Assembly: GCA_900199505.1 (NCBI GenBank)
Contig: FZQV01000004.1
Span: 44,474 to 108,473, forward strand
Direction of reading: 5' to 3'
DNA: 64,000 nt
Origin: Ruaniaceae bacterium KH17
Lineage (GTDB): Bacteria > Actinomycetota > Actinomycetes > Actinomycetales > Actinomycetaceae
The number at the start of each line of letters is the position of its first letter. Positions within the stretch are counted from its first letter, which is position 1. Made by a program: the position numbers and the translations under genes. This document shows, one piece after another, positions 36,639 through 44,343 of the stretch. Under the pieces are notes generated by a model, which saw only the letters and a list, made by a program, of their open reading frames with translations, made no database searches and had not been told where the DNA came from.

Positions 36639-37315
36639 GTATCGTCATCGCCATCGATGGGCCTTCGGGCTCGGGCAAGTCCACACTCTCGCGGCGGCTC
36701 GCCCGCCACTATGGGTTGCAGTATCTGGATACCGGGTCCACCTACCGCGCCGCCACGATCTGGGCGCTCCGCAGCGGGCTCGATCTGGAGGATCGCGAGG
36801 CGGTGGCCGAGGCGACGCGCGCGATGCCGCTGGAAGTCGTCACGGACCCCGAGGGCCCCCGATATGTGCTCGATGGCGAGGACATCACAGAGCAGTTGCA
36901 CACCGGCGAGGTCTCGAACGTGGTCTCGAAGGTCGCCGTAAACCTTGCTGTGCGCGCCGAGTTGAAGCGGCTGCAGCGCGAGATCATCGAGAACTGCCGC
37001 GAGCTCGGGGGAGTGGTGGCCGAGGGCCGGGACGTCACGACCGTCGTCGCCCCGGATGCGGACGTTCGGTTGCTGCTGATTGCGGCTCCCGAAGAGCGCT
37101 TGGCTCGGCGCGCGGTGGATCGCCATGGTGTGGCCGATGCCGAGACGATGGAAGCCACCAAGCACGAGGTGCTGGACCGGGACGCTTCTGACGCGACGGT
37201 CTCGCAATTCATGGAAGCTCCCGACGGCGTCTACACCCTCGACAACTCGAAGATGGTTCCCGATGAGTCGTTTGCGGCGGGCGTGGCCATTGTGGAGAGG
37301 ATTCTGCATGGCTGA
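36635..37315 (+). CDS. cmk: Cytidylate kinase
   Basis: 226 residues from ATG 36635, with GGAAGG upstream. P-loop AIDGPSGSGKSTLSRRLAR, the CMP-binding block QYLDTGSTYRAATIW, GGVVAEGRDVTTVV and the lid region (APEERLARRAVDRH) define the bacterial CMP kinase. It makes CDP/dCDP. Overlaps tyrA by 4 nt and the following acyltransferase by 8 nt. Confidence 0.96.
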   Translation: MSIVIAIDGPSGSGKSTLSRRLARHYGLQYLDTGSTYRAATIWALRSGLDLEDREAVAEATRAMPLEVVTDPEGPRYVLDGEDITEQLHTGEVSNVVSKVAVNLAVRAELKRLQREIIENCRELGGVVAEGRDVTTVVAPDADVRLLLIAAPEERLARRAVDRHGVADAETMEATKHEVLDRDASDATVSQFMEAPDGVYTLDNSKMVPDESFAAGVAIVERILHG

Positions 37316-37985
37316 GCGATACGGCGACGATCTACGCCGCTGGGGCCCGAAGTGGTCACGCCATGTCGGGATGTTTCTCGCGAAGGGGTACTGGAACACC
37401 ACGATCATTGGACGCGAGACCTTCCCAACGGAAGGGCCTGTGATTGTGGCGTGTAACCACATTGGGGTGGTCGACGGGCCGCTATTGCATGGTTGCTTGC
37501 CGCGCGGCTCGCACATCCTGATCAAGCAGGAGTTCTTCCACTCGAAGCTCGGCATCCTGATGGACTGGGCGGGCCAGATTCCCGTGGACCGGTCGAATGG
37601 CCGCACCGCGCTCACCACGGCGAAACAACTCCTCGACGAAGGTCGTGTGGTGGGCATCTTTCCCGAGGGCCACCGAGGCGATGGCAAGGTGCACGATGTG
37701 CGCGCGGGCGTGGCGTGGCTTGAGGTGAACTCGGGTGCGTCAATCGTCTTCGCCGCAACACTGGGCACCCGGCCGGAGGGTGCCTCGGTGGGCTATGTGC
37801 CGCCGCCGCGCTCGAAGCTCCAGGTCATCCTCTCCGAGCCTTATGTGATGCCGGAGGTGCCACGTGGGCGTGCGGGGATCGAGCAGGCGATTGAGTACAT
37901 CGGTGAGGGGCTGCGGGCGCACGTCGAGTACGCGACCAAGCTGACCGGCGTCGAGCTCCCAGGCGACGAAGGCACCCGCAAGTAA
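37308..37985 (+). CDS. 1-acyl-sn-glycerol-3-phosphate acyltransferase (PlsC family)
   Basis: 225 residues from ATG 37308. [12 protein letters not shown] carries the NHx4D catalytic motif and [10 protein letters not shown] the FPEG motif for glycerol-phosphate binding. It is likely membrane-associated and acylates lysophosphatidic acid, though other acceptors are possible. In many actinobacteria a PlsC-like gene lies between cmk and der, as here. The next 190 nt hold a family 3 repeat and the der promoter. Confidence 0.9.
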   Translation: MAERYGDDLRRWGPKWSRHVGMFLAKGYWNTTIIGRETFPTEGPVIVACNHIGVVDGPLLHGCLPRGSHILIKQEFFHSKLGILMDWAGQIPVDRSNGRTALTTAKQLLDEGRVVGIFPEGHRGDGKVHDVRAGVAWLEVNSGASIVFAATLGTRPEGASVGYVPPPRSKLQVILSEPYVMPEVPRGRAGIEQAIEYIGEGLRAHVEYATKLTGVELPGDEGTRK

Positions 37986-37991
37986 CGCATC

Positions 37992-38022
37992 CCGTCATCC
38001 TGCGCGAAGCATCAGGATCCGG
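37992..38022 (+). repeat. GTCATCCTGCGCGAAGC repeat with hairpin (family 3)
   Basis: CCGTCATCCTGCGCGAAGC (37992-38010) recurs exactly, inverted, at 49506-49524. Here it continues into CAGGAT, which pairs with ATCCTG to make a 6-bp stem. A diverged copy lies at 30624-30653. The sequence type TCATCCTGcGCGAAGC...GGATCC is a widespread kind of intergenic repeat in bacteria. Confidence 0.75.
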
Positions 38023-38153
38023 AACGTACGACGCGGCTGGCGCCGGGAGCTGTTCTTGGACCTGTCGCCGTGCTCCCGCACGGCGCCTCTGACGGTCCTG
38101 CGAACACTCCCGCCTCCACCCTCTCGCCGGGATATGCAGGTGAACCCGAGTTC

Positions 38154-38179
38154 CATACTCTGCGACAATGGACCAATGA
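38154..38179 (+). promoter_or_regulatory. der promoter -10 with a three-codon minicistron
   Basis: CATACT at 38154-38159 may be a -10 box. ATG GAC CAA TGA (38168-38179) overlaps the der ATG at 38176 as ATGA. If transcription begins near 38167 the mRNA would start on this minicistron and der would be translated by re-initiation; no RBS precedes der. Confidence 0.35.
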
Positions 38180-39645
38180 CTGAGATCCCCACACCTGAAA
38201 TCGATCCTGACGAGGACGCGCGCGCTGATTCCCTGCGCCACGGCCTTGACGCGTGGGAACTCACTGAAGAGGACCTGGCGATCGTCGAGTCCGACGGCGA
38301 TGACTACCTTGACGCTGTCATCGAAGATCGGGTCCCGGTGATTGCAATCGTCGGGCGGCCGAACGTGGGTAAGTCCACGCTGGTTAACCGGATCTTGGGC
38401 CGCCGCGAGGCAGTCGTGCAGGACACCCCTGGCGTGACGCGTGACCGCGTTCGCTACCCCGCTGACTGGGCCGGCACCCGCTTCATCCTGATGGACACGG
38501 GTGGCTGGGAGGTGGACGTCGCCGGGATTGACAAGCGCGTGGCCGAGCAGGCCGAGGTGGCCGTGAGTGGCTCGGACATCGTGATCTTGGTGGTCGACGG
38601 CACCGTTGGCGCCACGGACACGGACGAGCGCGTGGTGCAGATGCTGCGCCGCGCGGGCAAGCCCGTCGTGTTGGCGGTCAACAAGGTAGACGGCCCCGCG
38701 GGCGAGGCGGATGCGGCGATGCTCTGGTCGCTCGGACTCGGTGAGCCGCACCCGATCTCGGCGCTGCACGGCCGTGGGATTGGTGACCTGCTCGATGCCG
38801 CGATCGACGCAATTCCGGATGATTTGCCGGGCTCGGGTGTGCTTCCCGAAGGGGGTCCGCGGCGTGTGGCGCTCGTGGGACGGCCGAACGTGGGGAAGTC
38901 CTCGCTGCTGAACTCGCTGGCGGGATCGGAGCGCGTTGTGGTGCACGATGAGGCGGGAACCACGCGCGATCCGGTCGATGAAGTCATCACGCTGGGGGAT
39001 CGCGAATGGGTCTTCGTGGACACGGCGGGTATTCGCCGGCGTGTGCATCAGGCCTCAGGCGTTGACTACTACGCCAACTTGCGAACCCAAGCGGCCATTG
39101 AGAAGGCCGAGGTCGCCGTCGTCCTGATTGATGCTTCACAGCCGTTCTCGGAGCAGGATGTGCGTGTGGTGCAGAACGTGATCGACGAGGGCCGGGCGCT
39201 CGTGATCGCGTACAACAAGTGGGATCTGCTCGATGAGGAGCGCCGGTACTACCTCGAGAGCGAGATTGAGCGTGAGCTGGTACAAATGCAGTGGGCGCCG
39301 CGGGTGAACATCTCGGCGAAGACGCGGTGGCACGTGGACAAGCTCACGAAGGCGCTGGATGTGGCGCTGGAGTCCTGGGACACGCGGATTCCTACCGGGC
39401 GTCTCAACGCGTTCCTGGGGGAGTTGACGGCCGCCAATCCGCACCCGGTGCGTGGTGGCAAGCAGCCGCGGATTCTGTTCGCTACACAGGCCTCGAACCG
39501 GCCGCCACGGTTCGTGATCTTTGCATCCGGATTCATCGAGGCGCAGTACCGCCGGTACATCGAGCGCAAGCTCCGCGAGACGTTCGGTTTCGAGGGCACG
39601 CCGATCGAGATCTCGGTGCGCGTGCGGGAGAAGCGCCGGAAGTAG
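38176..39645 (+). CDS. der: Ribosome biogenesis GTPase Der (EngA)
   Basis: 489 residues. An acidic N-terminal extension of about 50 residues precedes two GTPase domains: G1 [17 protein letters not shown] and [18 protein letters not shown]3 DTGGW and DTAGI, G4 NKVDG and NKWDL. The KH-like C-terminal domain ends with [20 protein letters not shown]. Der acts in 50S subunit assembly. The acidic extension is common in actinobacterial Der. The stop is followed by the operator and promoter of the DUF2892 pair. Confidence 0.97.
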   Translation: MTEIPTPEIDPDEDARADSLRHGLDAWELTEEDLAIVESDGDDYLDAVIEDRVPVIAIVGRPNVGKSTLVNRILGRREAVVQDTPGVTRDRVRYPADWAGTRFILMDTGGWEVDVAGIDKRVAEQAEVAVSGSDIVILVVDGTVGATDTDERVVQMLRRAGKPVVLAVNKVDGPAGEADAAMLWSLGLGEPHPISALHGRGIGDLLDAAIDAIPDDLPGSGVLPEGGPRRVALVGRPNVGKSSLLNSLAGSERVVVHDEAGTTRDPVDEVITLGDREWVFVDTAGIRRRVHQASGVDYYANLRTQAAIEKAEVAVVLIDASQPFSEQDVRVVQNVIDEGRALVIAYNKWDLLDEERRYYLESEIERELVQMQWAPRVNISAKTRWHVDKLTKALDVALESWDTRIPTGRLNAFLGELTAANPHPVRGGKQPRILFATQASNRPPRFVIFASGFIEAQYRRYIERKLRETFGFEGTPIEISVRVREKRRK

Positions 39646-39655
39646 ATGTATTGGC

Positions 39656-39684
39656 TTGAGTTTAGATACCCCTAGGGGTATATT
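39656..39684 (+). promoter_or_regulatory. Promoter with CsoR/CstR-type operator palindrome
   Basis: TTGAGT (39656-39661) and TATATT (39679-39684) are spaced by 17 nt. The spacer and the start of the -10 are covered by the perfect 16-bp palindrome ATACCCCTAGGGGTAT (39666-39681). Operators of the copper sensor CsoR and the persulfide sensor CstR have this C-rich/G-rich form, and ATACCCC-TA-GGGGTAT is close to CstR sites. A repressor bound here would block RNA polymerase. The regulator gene is not in the window; which of the two sensors acts is inference. Confidence 0.72.
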
Positions 39685-39715
39685 CGGCAGTAGTTCACTA
39701 TTGCTGGAGGTTCTC

Positions 39716-39931
39716 ATGTCGTTTCTGAAGTTCATGTCCTCGCCTGCTGGGCGGATCGGGCGCGCCGCTGTGGGCGCCGGTTTGCTCGCCTGGGCGATCG
39801 TGGCAGGCGGCTGGGTGTGGGTGCTTGGAGCGCTGGGCGTAGTGTTCATTGCCGCCGGAGCGCTCGACTTCTGCCCGCTCGCGCTTCTGTTTGGGAAGCC
39901 GATGGCTGGCGCAAAGCTCCGCGCGCTGTGA
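39716..39931 (+). CDS. Small DUF2892-type membrane protein 1
   Basis: 71 residues from ATG 39716, preceded by GGAGG with 6 nt spacing. GRIGRAAVGAGLLAW and the GALDFCPLALLFGK end are those of DUF2892 (the membrane part of YgaP-like rhodaneses): an R-x-x-G helix and a second helix ending in a CP motif. Two membrane segments are seen. DUF2892 proteins accompany sulfide and persulfide genes; the CstR-like operator upstream fits that. It is too short to be an enzyme alone. Confidence 0.8.
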   Translation: MSFLKFMSSPAGRIGRAAVGAGLLAWAIVAGGWVWVLGALGVVFIAAGALDFCPLALLFGKPMAGAKLRAL

Positions 39932-40173
39932 ACTCGTGCGCGCGTAACCCCGTTGATCGGGTGGTGCGCGGGATCGTGTTGATCGTGCTGTGGTCCGTGG
40001 CGTTCAGTTCGGGGGAGTCTCTCGTGATTGCGATCCCGGCGGGATTGATCGCTCTGGCGCTCTCAATCGGTGCGCTCACCGGGAAGTGCCCGCACGAGTT
40101 GTTCATCCGCCGTCCGGAGCCCAAGCCCAACGCTCTTGGCATCCCAGAGGCGCGCGACGCACTCCTGAAGTAG
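39928..40173 (+). CDS. Small DUF2892-type membrane protein 2
   Basis: 81 residues from a GTG overlapping the first gene by 4 nt. NPVDRVVRGIVLIVLWSVAF and ALSIGALTGKCPHELFI repeat the DUF2892 plan with a second GxCP motif, so the two proteins look like paralogs that could pair in the membrane. A proline-rich tail (RRPEPKPNALGIP) follows. Its stop is 50 nt before the tRNA-Pro gene. Confidence 0.72.
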   Translation: MNSCARNPVDRVVRGIVLIVLWSVAFSSGESLVIAIPAGLIALALSIGALTGKCPHELFIRRPEPKPNALGIPEARDALLK

Positions 40174-40204
40174 CCTCGATTCGGTAGGACCCGGCCACGT
40201 GGCC

Positions 40205-40210
40205 TATACT
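40205..40210 (+). promoter_or_regulatory. tRNA-Pro promoter -10
   Basis: TATACT is 13 nt before the first base of the mature tRNA. No good -35 sequence is visible. Confidence 0.5.
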
Positions 40211-40223
40211 CAATCGAGGTAAA

Positions 40224-40300
40224 CGGGCTGTGGCGCAGCTTGGCAGCGCGTCTGACTGGGGGTCAGAAGGTCGTGGGTTCAAATCCCGCCAGCCCGACCA
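40224..40300 (+). tRNA. tRNA-Pro (anticodon GGG), CCA encoded
   Basis: The acceptor stem CGGGCTG pairs with CAGCCCG (ending 40296), the anticodon stem TCTGA/TCAGA holds loop CTGGGGG with anticodon GGG at 40258-40260, and the T arm has GGGTTCAAATCCC. Discriminator A at 40297 and an encoded CCA (40298-40300) end the gene. It marks the left border of the accessory region that carries the restriction genes. Confidence 0.97.
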
Positions 40301-40327
40301 AGTATTCGTCGGAATTGCAACGAAAAC

Positions 40328-40359
40328 AGGGCCAATCTCTTTCCGGAGAATTTGGCCCT
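40328..40359 (+). terminator. Hairpin terminator after tRNA-Pro
   Basis: AGGGCCAA (40328-40335) pairs with TTGGCCCT (40352-40359), and an inner TCTC/GAGA stem extends it. It lies 28 nt after the tRNA; no T-run follows, as is common in actinobacteria. The rest of the 253-nt gap 40301-40553 shows no gene. Confidence 0.6.
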
Positions 40360-40553
40360 CTCGCATTCCCTGCGACCTGCAGAACCCTGCCGTGCGAGGG
40401 GTCTACCCAAACTGCGCCACACTCGCTCTTCGTCTTCCTGCGCTGAGCGGAGCGCAGACGCAGTATCCAGTGCACCAAGCCGGCGCTCACGTACTATACC
40501 TGCCCGTGGCCCCTACCCCGGAGCGTGTCAGTGGTCACATATAGCGTTGTTCT

Positions 40554-41297
40554 ATGACTTGGACACGTAGCTACACAGACGAGCAATTATCAGACGCGAT
40601 CGCAGAATCGACCTCTTGGCGAGGGGTAATGCGAGCGCTCGGACTCCGTGCGACTTCGGCTGGATCGAAGCGTTCGGTACAGAAGCACGCAGACCGATTG
40701 GGTGCCGATTACGGGCACTTCACTGGCAATCGCACCTGGGACGAAAACCAACTGCGCCACGCGATTGCCGAGTCGCGCTCATGGACTGGGGTGCAATTGA
40801 AGCTCGGACTCTCGAGCGGAGCATCGACATCCTTGCTGAAGGGGCACGCCGTGCGTTTGGGGATTGATTTCTCCCACTTCAGCGCGGTAAGCCCTGTGCC
40901 AGCGAAGGAGTTCCCAGAACCGAAGCTTGAGTACCTCCGCCGCGCAGGAGGTGTGATGGCTGCAACGTGGTTCATTCTTTGCGGTCGGCAGATCTCCTGG
41001 CCTCTCGAGCCTTGCAGGTTCGATCTCATCGTTCACGACGACCTGGAGATGCGACGAGTGCAAGTGAAGACGACCACGCGGAAGTCCGGGTCTTCATGGC
41101 TTGCTGAGATCACGACTTCCGGGCGAATCAAGGTGCCTTATGACCCTGATGAAATTGATGACTTCTTCATCATTGACGGAGATCTTAACTTCTACCTGAT
41201 CCCCATTGAAGCCGTTGGTGGATTTGGCGCACTTCAGCTCAACGCATACCGACAGTACCGGCTCCCTCGACTCCACGGACTCTTCGCGGCAGCATAG
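40554..41297 (+). CDS. PD-(D/E)XK nuclease-like protein with two N-terminal DNA-binding repeats
   Basis: 247 residues. Residues 5-57 and 60-110 are repeats of one unit: YTDEQLSDAIAESTSWRGVM...LGADYGHF and WDENQLRHAIAESRSWTGVQ...LGIDFSHF, likely helix-turn-helix modules. After a linker, CRFDLIVHDDLEMRRVQVKT has the D-x(12)-QVK layout of the PDDEXK_5 family (related to the I-Ssp6803I homing endonuclease): D157, Q170 and K172. It may be a site-specific nuclease, perhaps a solitary restriction or homing enzyme. It stands between tRNA-Pro and hsdM on the same strand, with lower GC than the core genes. No own methylase is adjacent; whether it works with the hsd system is unknown. Confidence 0.72.
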   Translation: MTWTRSYTDEQLSDAIAESTSWRGVMRALGLRATSAGSKRSVQKHADRLGADYGHFTGNRTWDENQLRHAIAESRSWTGVQLKLGLSSGASTSLLKGHAVRLGIDFSHFSAVSPVPAKEFPEPKLEYLRRAGGVMAATWFILCGRQISWPLEPCRFDLIVHDDLEMRRVQVKTTTRKSGSSWLAEITTSGRIKVPYDPDEIDDFFIIDGDLNFYLIPIEAVGGFGALQLNAYRQYRLPRLHGLFAAA

Positions 41298-41438
41298 GCG
41301 CGCTGACATGCAGTGGTGTCACAATCCGGATGTCATGACTACTCAGTAGAATCTAAGGAGATACACGGAGCCGCTCGGCGTCGTGGATGACGCTGAGTGA
41401 TTGGCCCTCGAGAGAGGCGCCGAGCCGAGGGGGATTGG

Positions 41439-42989
41439 TTGAAGGCGACAGACCTGGCAAAGGTGCGCGCGACACTGTGGGCAGCGGCGGACGAGCTTCG
41501 CGCGAACTCGAAGCTCACGCCGGTCCAGTACCGCGATCCCGTGCTCGGCCTTGTCTTCCTCGCATACGCCGAGAACCGCTTCGAAGACGTACGCGCCGAG
41601 GTCGAGGCGAACCACAGCCCGCGCAACCCAGTGAAGCCAGCGGACTACAAGGCGAAGTCGGTCCTCTACGTCCCGGACGAGTCACGCCTCTCGCACCTCG
41701 TGAACCTGCCCGAAGGCGAGGACATCGGCAAGGCAGTCGACGAAGCCATCAAGGCAATCGAGAGGGAGAACCCGGAGCTTGCCAACATCCTGCCCCGCGG
41801 CTACCAGAAGCTCGAACGCTCCACCCTGATCGAGCTACTGCGTCTCTTCGCTCCTCTGCCCACGCAACTGAGCGGCGACGCGTTCGGCTTCATCTACGAA
41901 GACTTCCTCTCGAACTTCGCCTCTCAAGAAGGCAAGGGCGGCGGTGAGTACTTCACCCCGTACTCGATCGTGCGCCTGATCGTCGAGATCCTGCAGCCGT
42001 TCGAAGGCCGCGTGTTCGATCCGGCCTGCGGCTCGGGTGGCATGTTCGTGCAATGCGCCAAGTTCGTCGAACGCCACCACGCGAACGCTACGCGCAAGCT
42101 CAGCGTATTCGGCACTGAGAAGACCGAAGACACCGTGCCGCTCGCGAAGATGAACCTCGCCCTCCACGGGCTCAGTGGCGACATCCGCCAGGCAAACAGC
42201 TACTACGAAGACCCGCACGGGGCAGTCAACAAGTTCGACTTTGTGATGGCGAACCCACCATTCAACGTGGACAAGATCAAGAAGGACCAGCTCGCCACTC
42301 CCGCCCGCTTCCCGTGGGGTGCGCCGAAGGCAGACAACGGCAACTTCCTCTGGGTTCAGCAGTTCTACGCGGCGCTGAACGAGAGGGGTCGAGCTGGCTT
42401 TGTCATGGCTAACTCCGCGGGCGACGCCGGCCACAGCGAGAAGGAGATCCGGCGCCAACTCATCGAGTCAGGTTCGGTCGATGTCATGGTCGCGATCGGT
42501 CCGAACTTCTTCTACACGGTGACACTGCCGGTCACGCTCTGGTTCCTCGACAGGGCGAAGCGCGGCACCGCGCGTGAGGACACCGTGCTGTTCATCGATG
42601 CCCGCGACATCTACCGCCAGATCGACCGCGCACATCGCGACTTCCTTCCGGAGCAGATCGAGTTCCTCGCGAACATCGTGCGGCTCTATCGCGGCGAGCA
42701 AGTTGAGTCCGTGGCGGGAAGCGAATCGTTGATGGAGGAGAATTTCGCAGACGGCGAGTATGCTGACGTCCTGGGACTCTGCAAGGTTGCAACCCGCGCC
42801 GACATCGAAGCCCAAGGCTGGAGCCTCAACCCGGGGCGCTACACCGGCACCGCCGTCACCGACGACGATGACGAAGACTTCGCCGAGAAGCTGGGGGAGC
42901 TCTACGCCGAGTTCACCAAGCTCAGCGACGAGGCCGACGTCCTGAGAGCCAAGGTCGACGCCGCTGTCCAAGGAATGCTGAAATCATGA
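41439..42989 (+). CDS. hsdM: Type I restriction-modification DNA methyltransferase HsdM
   Basis: About 516 residues from TTG 41439, preceded by GAGGGGG; GTG 41397 would add 14 residues. An N-terminal helical domain (TLWAAADELRANSKLTPVQYRDPVLGLVFLAY) is followed by the N6-adenine methylase fold: FDPACGSGGMF (motif I, binds S-adenosylmethionine) near residue 193 and VMANPPFNVDK (motif IV) near 270. HsdM forms M2S with HsdS. TAGAAT and TAAGGAG at about 41347-41360 may be the promoter and an unused RBS of the operon. The stop overlaps a 31-codon ORF. Confidence 0.94.
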   Translation: MKATDLAKVRATLWAAADELRANSKLTPVQYRDPVLGLVFLAYAENRFEDVRAEVEANHSPRNPVKPADYKAKSVLYVPDESRLSHLVNLPEGEDIGKAVDEAIKAIERENPELANILPRGYQKLERSTLIELLRLFAPLPTQLSGDAFGFIYEDFLSNFASQEGKGGGEYFTPYSIVRLIVEILQPFEGRVFDPACGSGGMFVQCAKFVERHHANATRKLSVFGTEKTEDTVPLAKMNLALHGLSGDIRQANSYYEDPHGAVNKFDFVMANPPFNVDKIKKDQLATPARFPWGAPKADNGNFLWVQQFYAALNERGRAGFVMANSAGDAGHSEKEIRRQLIESGSVDVMVAIGPNFFYTVTLPVTLWFLDRAKRGTAREDTVLFIDARDIYRQIDRAHRDFLPEQIEFLANIVRLYRGEQVESVAGSESLMEENFADGEYADVLGLCKVATRADIEAQGWSLNPGRYTGTAVTDDDDEDFAEKLGELYAEFTKLSDEADVLRAKVDAAVQGMLKS

Positions 42990-43081
42990 GCATCCTCTCG
43001 GCCGCTTCTGAGTTTTCGCCCCAACCCGTGACGATGACGCAATTCCAGGCCGAACTCTGCGACGCCAAAGGTGCGAAATGA
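42986..43081 (+). CDS. 31-residue coupling ORF between hsdM and hsdS
   Basis: The ATG at 42986 overlaps the hsdM stop (ATGA) and its own TGA overlaps the hsdS ATG at 43078 (ATGA). The peptide begins MSILSAASEFSPQPV and ends AELCDAKGAK, with no recognised domain. hsdS has no convincing RBS, so ribosomes ending hsdM could reach it only by re-initiating through this ORF. It could be a translation relay, a real small protein or a remnant of a lost gene part; the double overlap favours a relay. Confidence 0.5.
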   Translation: MSILSAASEFSPQPVTMTQFQAELCDAKGAK

Positions 43082-44343
43082 GTGAGTGGATAGACCGTTC
43101 GATAACCGAACTATGCGTTGCTGTCGTCGATTGCGTGAACAAGACTGCTCCGTCGCAGACCGAGCCGACCCCATTCAAGATGCTCCGTACACCCAATGTG
43201 CGCAATGGTTGGGTCGATACATCGAATGTGAAGTACGTAGATGCACCGACGTACAAAAAGTGGACTCGCAGGATGGTTCCTGCTCCTGGAGACATCATTC
43301 TCACGCGAGAGGCACCGTTTGGCGATGTAGGGATGCTCAGGAGTGCCGACCGTGTTTTTCTTGGTCAGCGCCTTGTGATGTATCGGCCAGATTCTTCCGA
43401 GTGTGATCCACACTTTCTGATGTACAGCATGATGGGTCCGACAGTTCAAGCCGAACTCAAGAGCCTGGGTTCTGGTTCAACTGTTGAGCATCTACGCGTG
43501 CCAGATTGCGAGAAGATCACAGTCCCATGCCCACCTCTATCAGAACAGCAGAAGATCGGCGCCGTCCTTCGGGCTCTCGATGATCTTGTTGAGAACAATC
43601 GGCGGCGGGTGGAGTTGCTGGAGCAGATGGCGCGGACCATCTACCGCGAGTGGTTCGTGCACTTCCGCTACCCGGGCCACGCAGACGTGCCCCTCGTCGA
43701 CTCCGCCCTCGGCCCTATCCCGCAAGGTTGGTCTGCAGAGTCTGCCTCTAGGGCAATCGCAATCAATCCCCGAATCGAGCTCGATAGGACCATTGACCAC
43801 CCGTTTATCTCGATGGGAGACCTTGACGAGAACGGCATGAGCTGCCGTCCTAGCAACTCACGACGATCAGGGTCGGGTTCCAGGTTTGAACGAGGAGACA
43901 CTTTGTTCGCTCGCATTACTCCGTGCCTGCAGAACGGCAAGACAGGTCTTGTCCAATCACTCGACAGAGGCGTCGTCGGCATGGGCTCGACGGAGTTTAT
44001 TGTTCTTCGAGGCAGTCACGTCGGCGAGGCATACACGTACTGCCTCGCACGCGAATCCGACTTCCGTCAACATGCGATCGCCAGCATGAGCGGCGCGAGC
44101 GGTCGTCAGCGTGTTCGGAACGAGTGCTTCGACACCTACATAATCCCGGTTCCAGATCGGACGCTGTCAGAGAAGTTCGAGACCATTGCCACCCCGCTAC
44201 TCGATCAAGTTCGTACGCTGCACGATGAGAACGACAAGCTCGGTTCGTTGCGTGACGCGCTACTACCGAAGCTGGTCACGGGGCAGATCGACGTTTCTGA
44301 GCTTGATCTCGATGCGTTGGTGAGTGAGGCGGTTGCGTCATGA
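43078..44343 (+). CDS. hsdS: Type I restriction-modification specificity subunit HsdS
   Basis: 421 residues with two target-recognition domains, each followed by a conserved spacer helix: CPPLSEQQKIGAVLRALDDLVENNRRRVELLEQMA after the first and TLSEKFETIATPLLDQVRTLHDENDKLGSLRDALLPKLVTGQI after the second. So it should bind a bipartite DNA site, which cannot be predicted here. Base composition of both recognition domains is visibly poorer in GC than the flanking core genes, as expected for exchanged specificity modules. Start overlaps the small ORF; end overlaps hsdR by 4 nt. Confidence 0.94.
   Translation: MSEWIDRSITELCVAVVDCVNKTAPSQTEPTPFKMLRTPNVRNGWVDTSNVKYVDAPTYKKWTRRMVPAPGDIILTREAPFGDVGMLRSADRVFLGQRLVMYRPDSSECDPHFLMYSMMGPTVQAELKSLGSGSTVEHLRVPDCEKITVPCPPLSEQQKIGAVLRALDDLVENNRRRVELLEQMARTIYREWFVHFRYPGHADVPLVDSALGPIPQGWSAESASRAIAINPRIELDRTIDHPFISMGDLDENGMSCRPSNSRRSGSGSRFERGDTLFARITPCLQNGKTGLVQSLDRGVVGMGSTEFIVLRGSHVGEAYTYCLARESDFRQHAIASMSGASGRQRVRNECFDTYIIPVPDRTLSEKFETIATPLLDQVRTLHDENDKLGSLRDALLPKLVTGQIDVSELDLDALVSEAVAS

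Noticed and set aside
40230..40544. 104-codon open frame beginning inside tRNA-Pro
   Set aside because: It starts within the tRNA and passes through the terminator hairpin; no RBS or homology is apparent.
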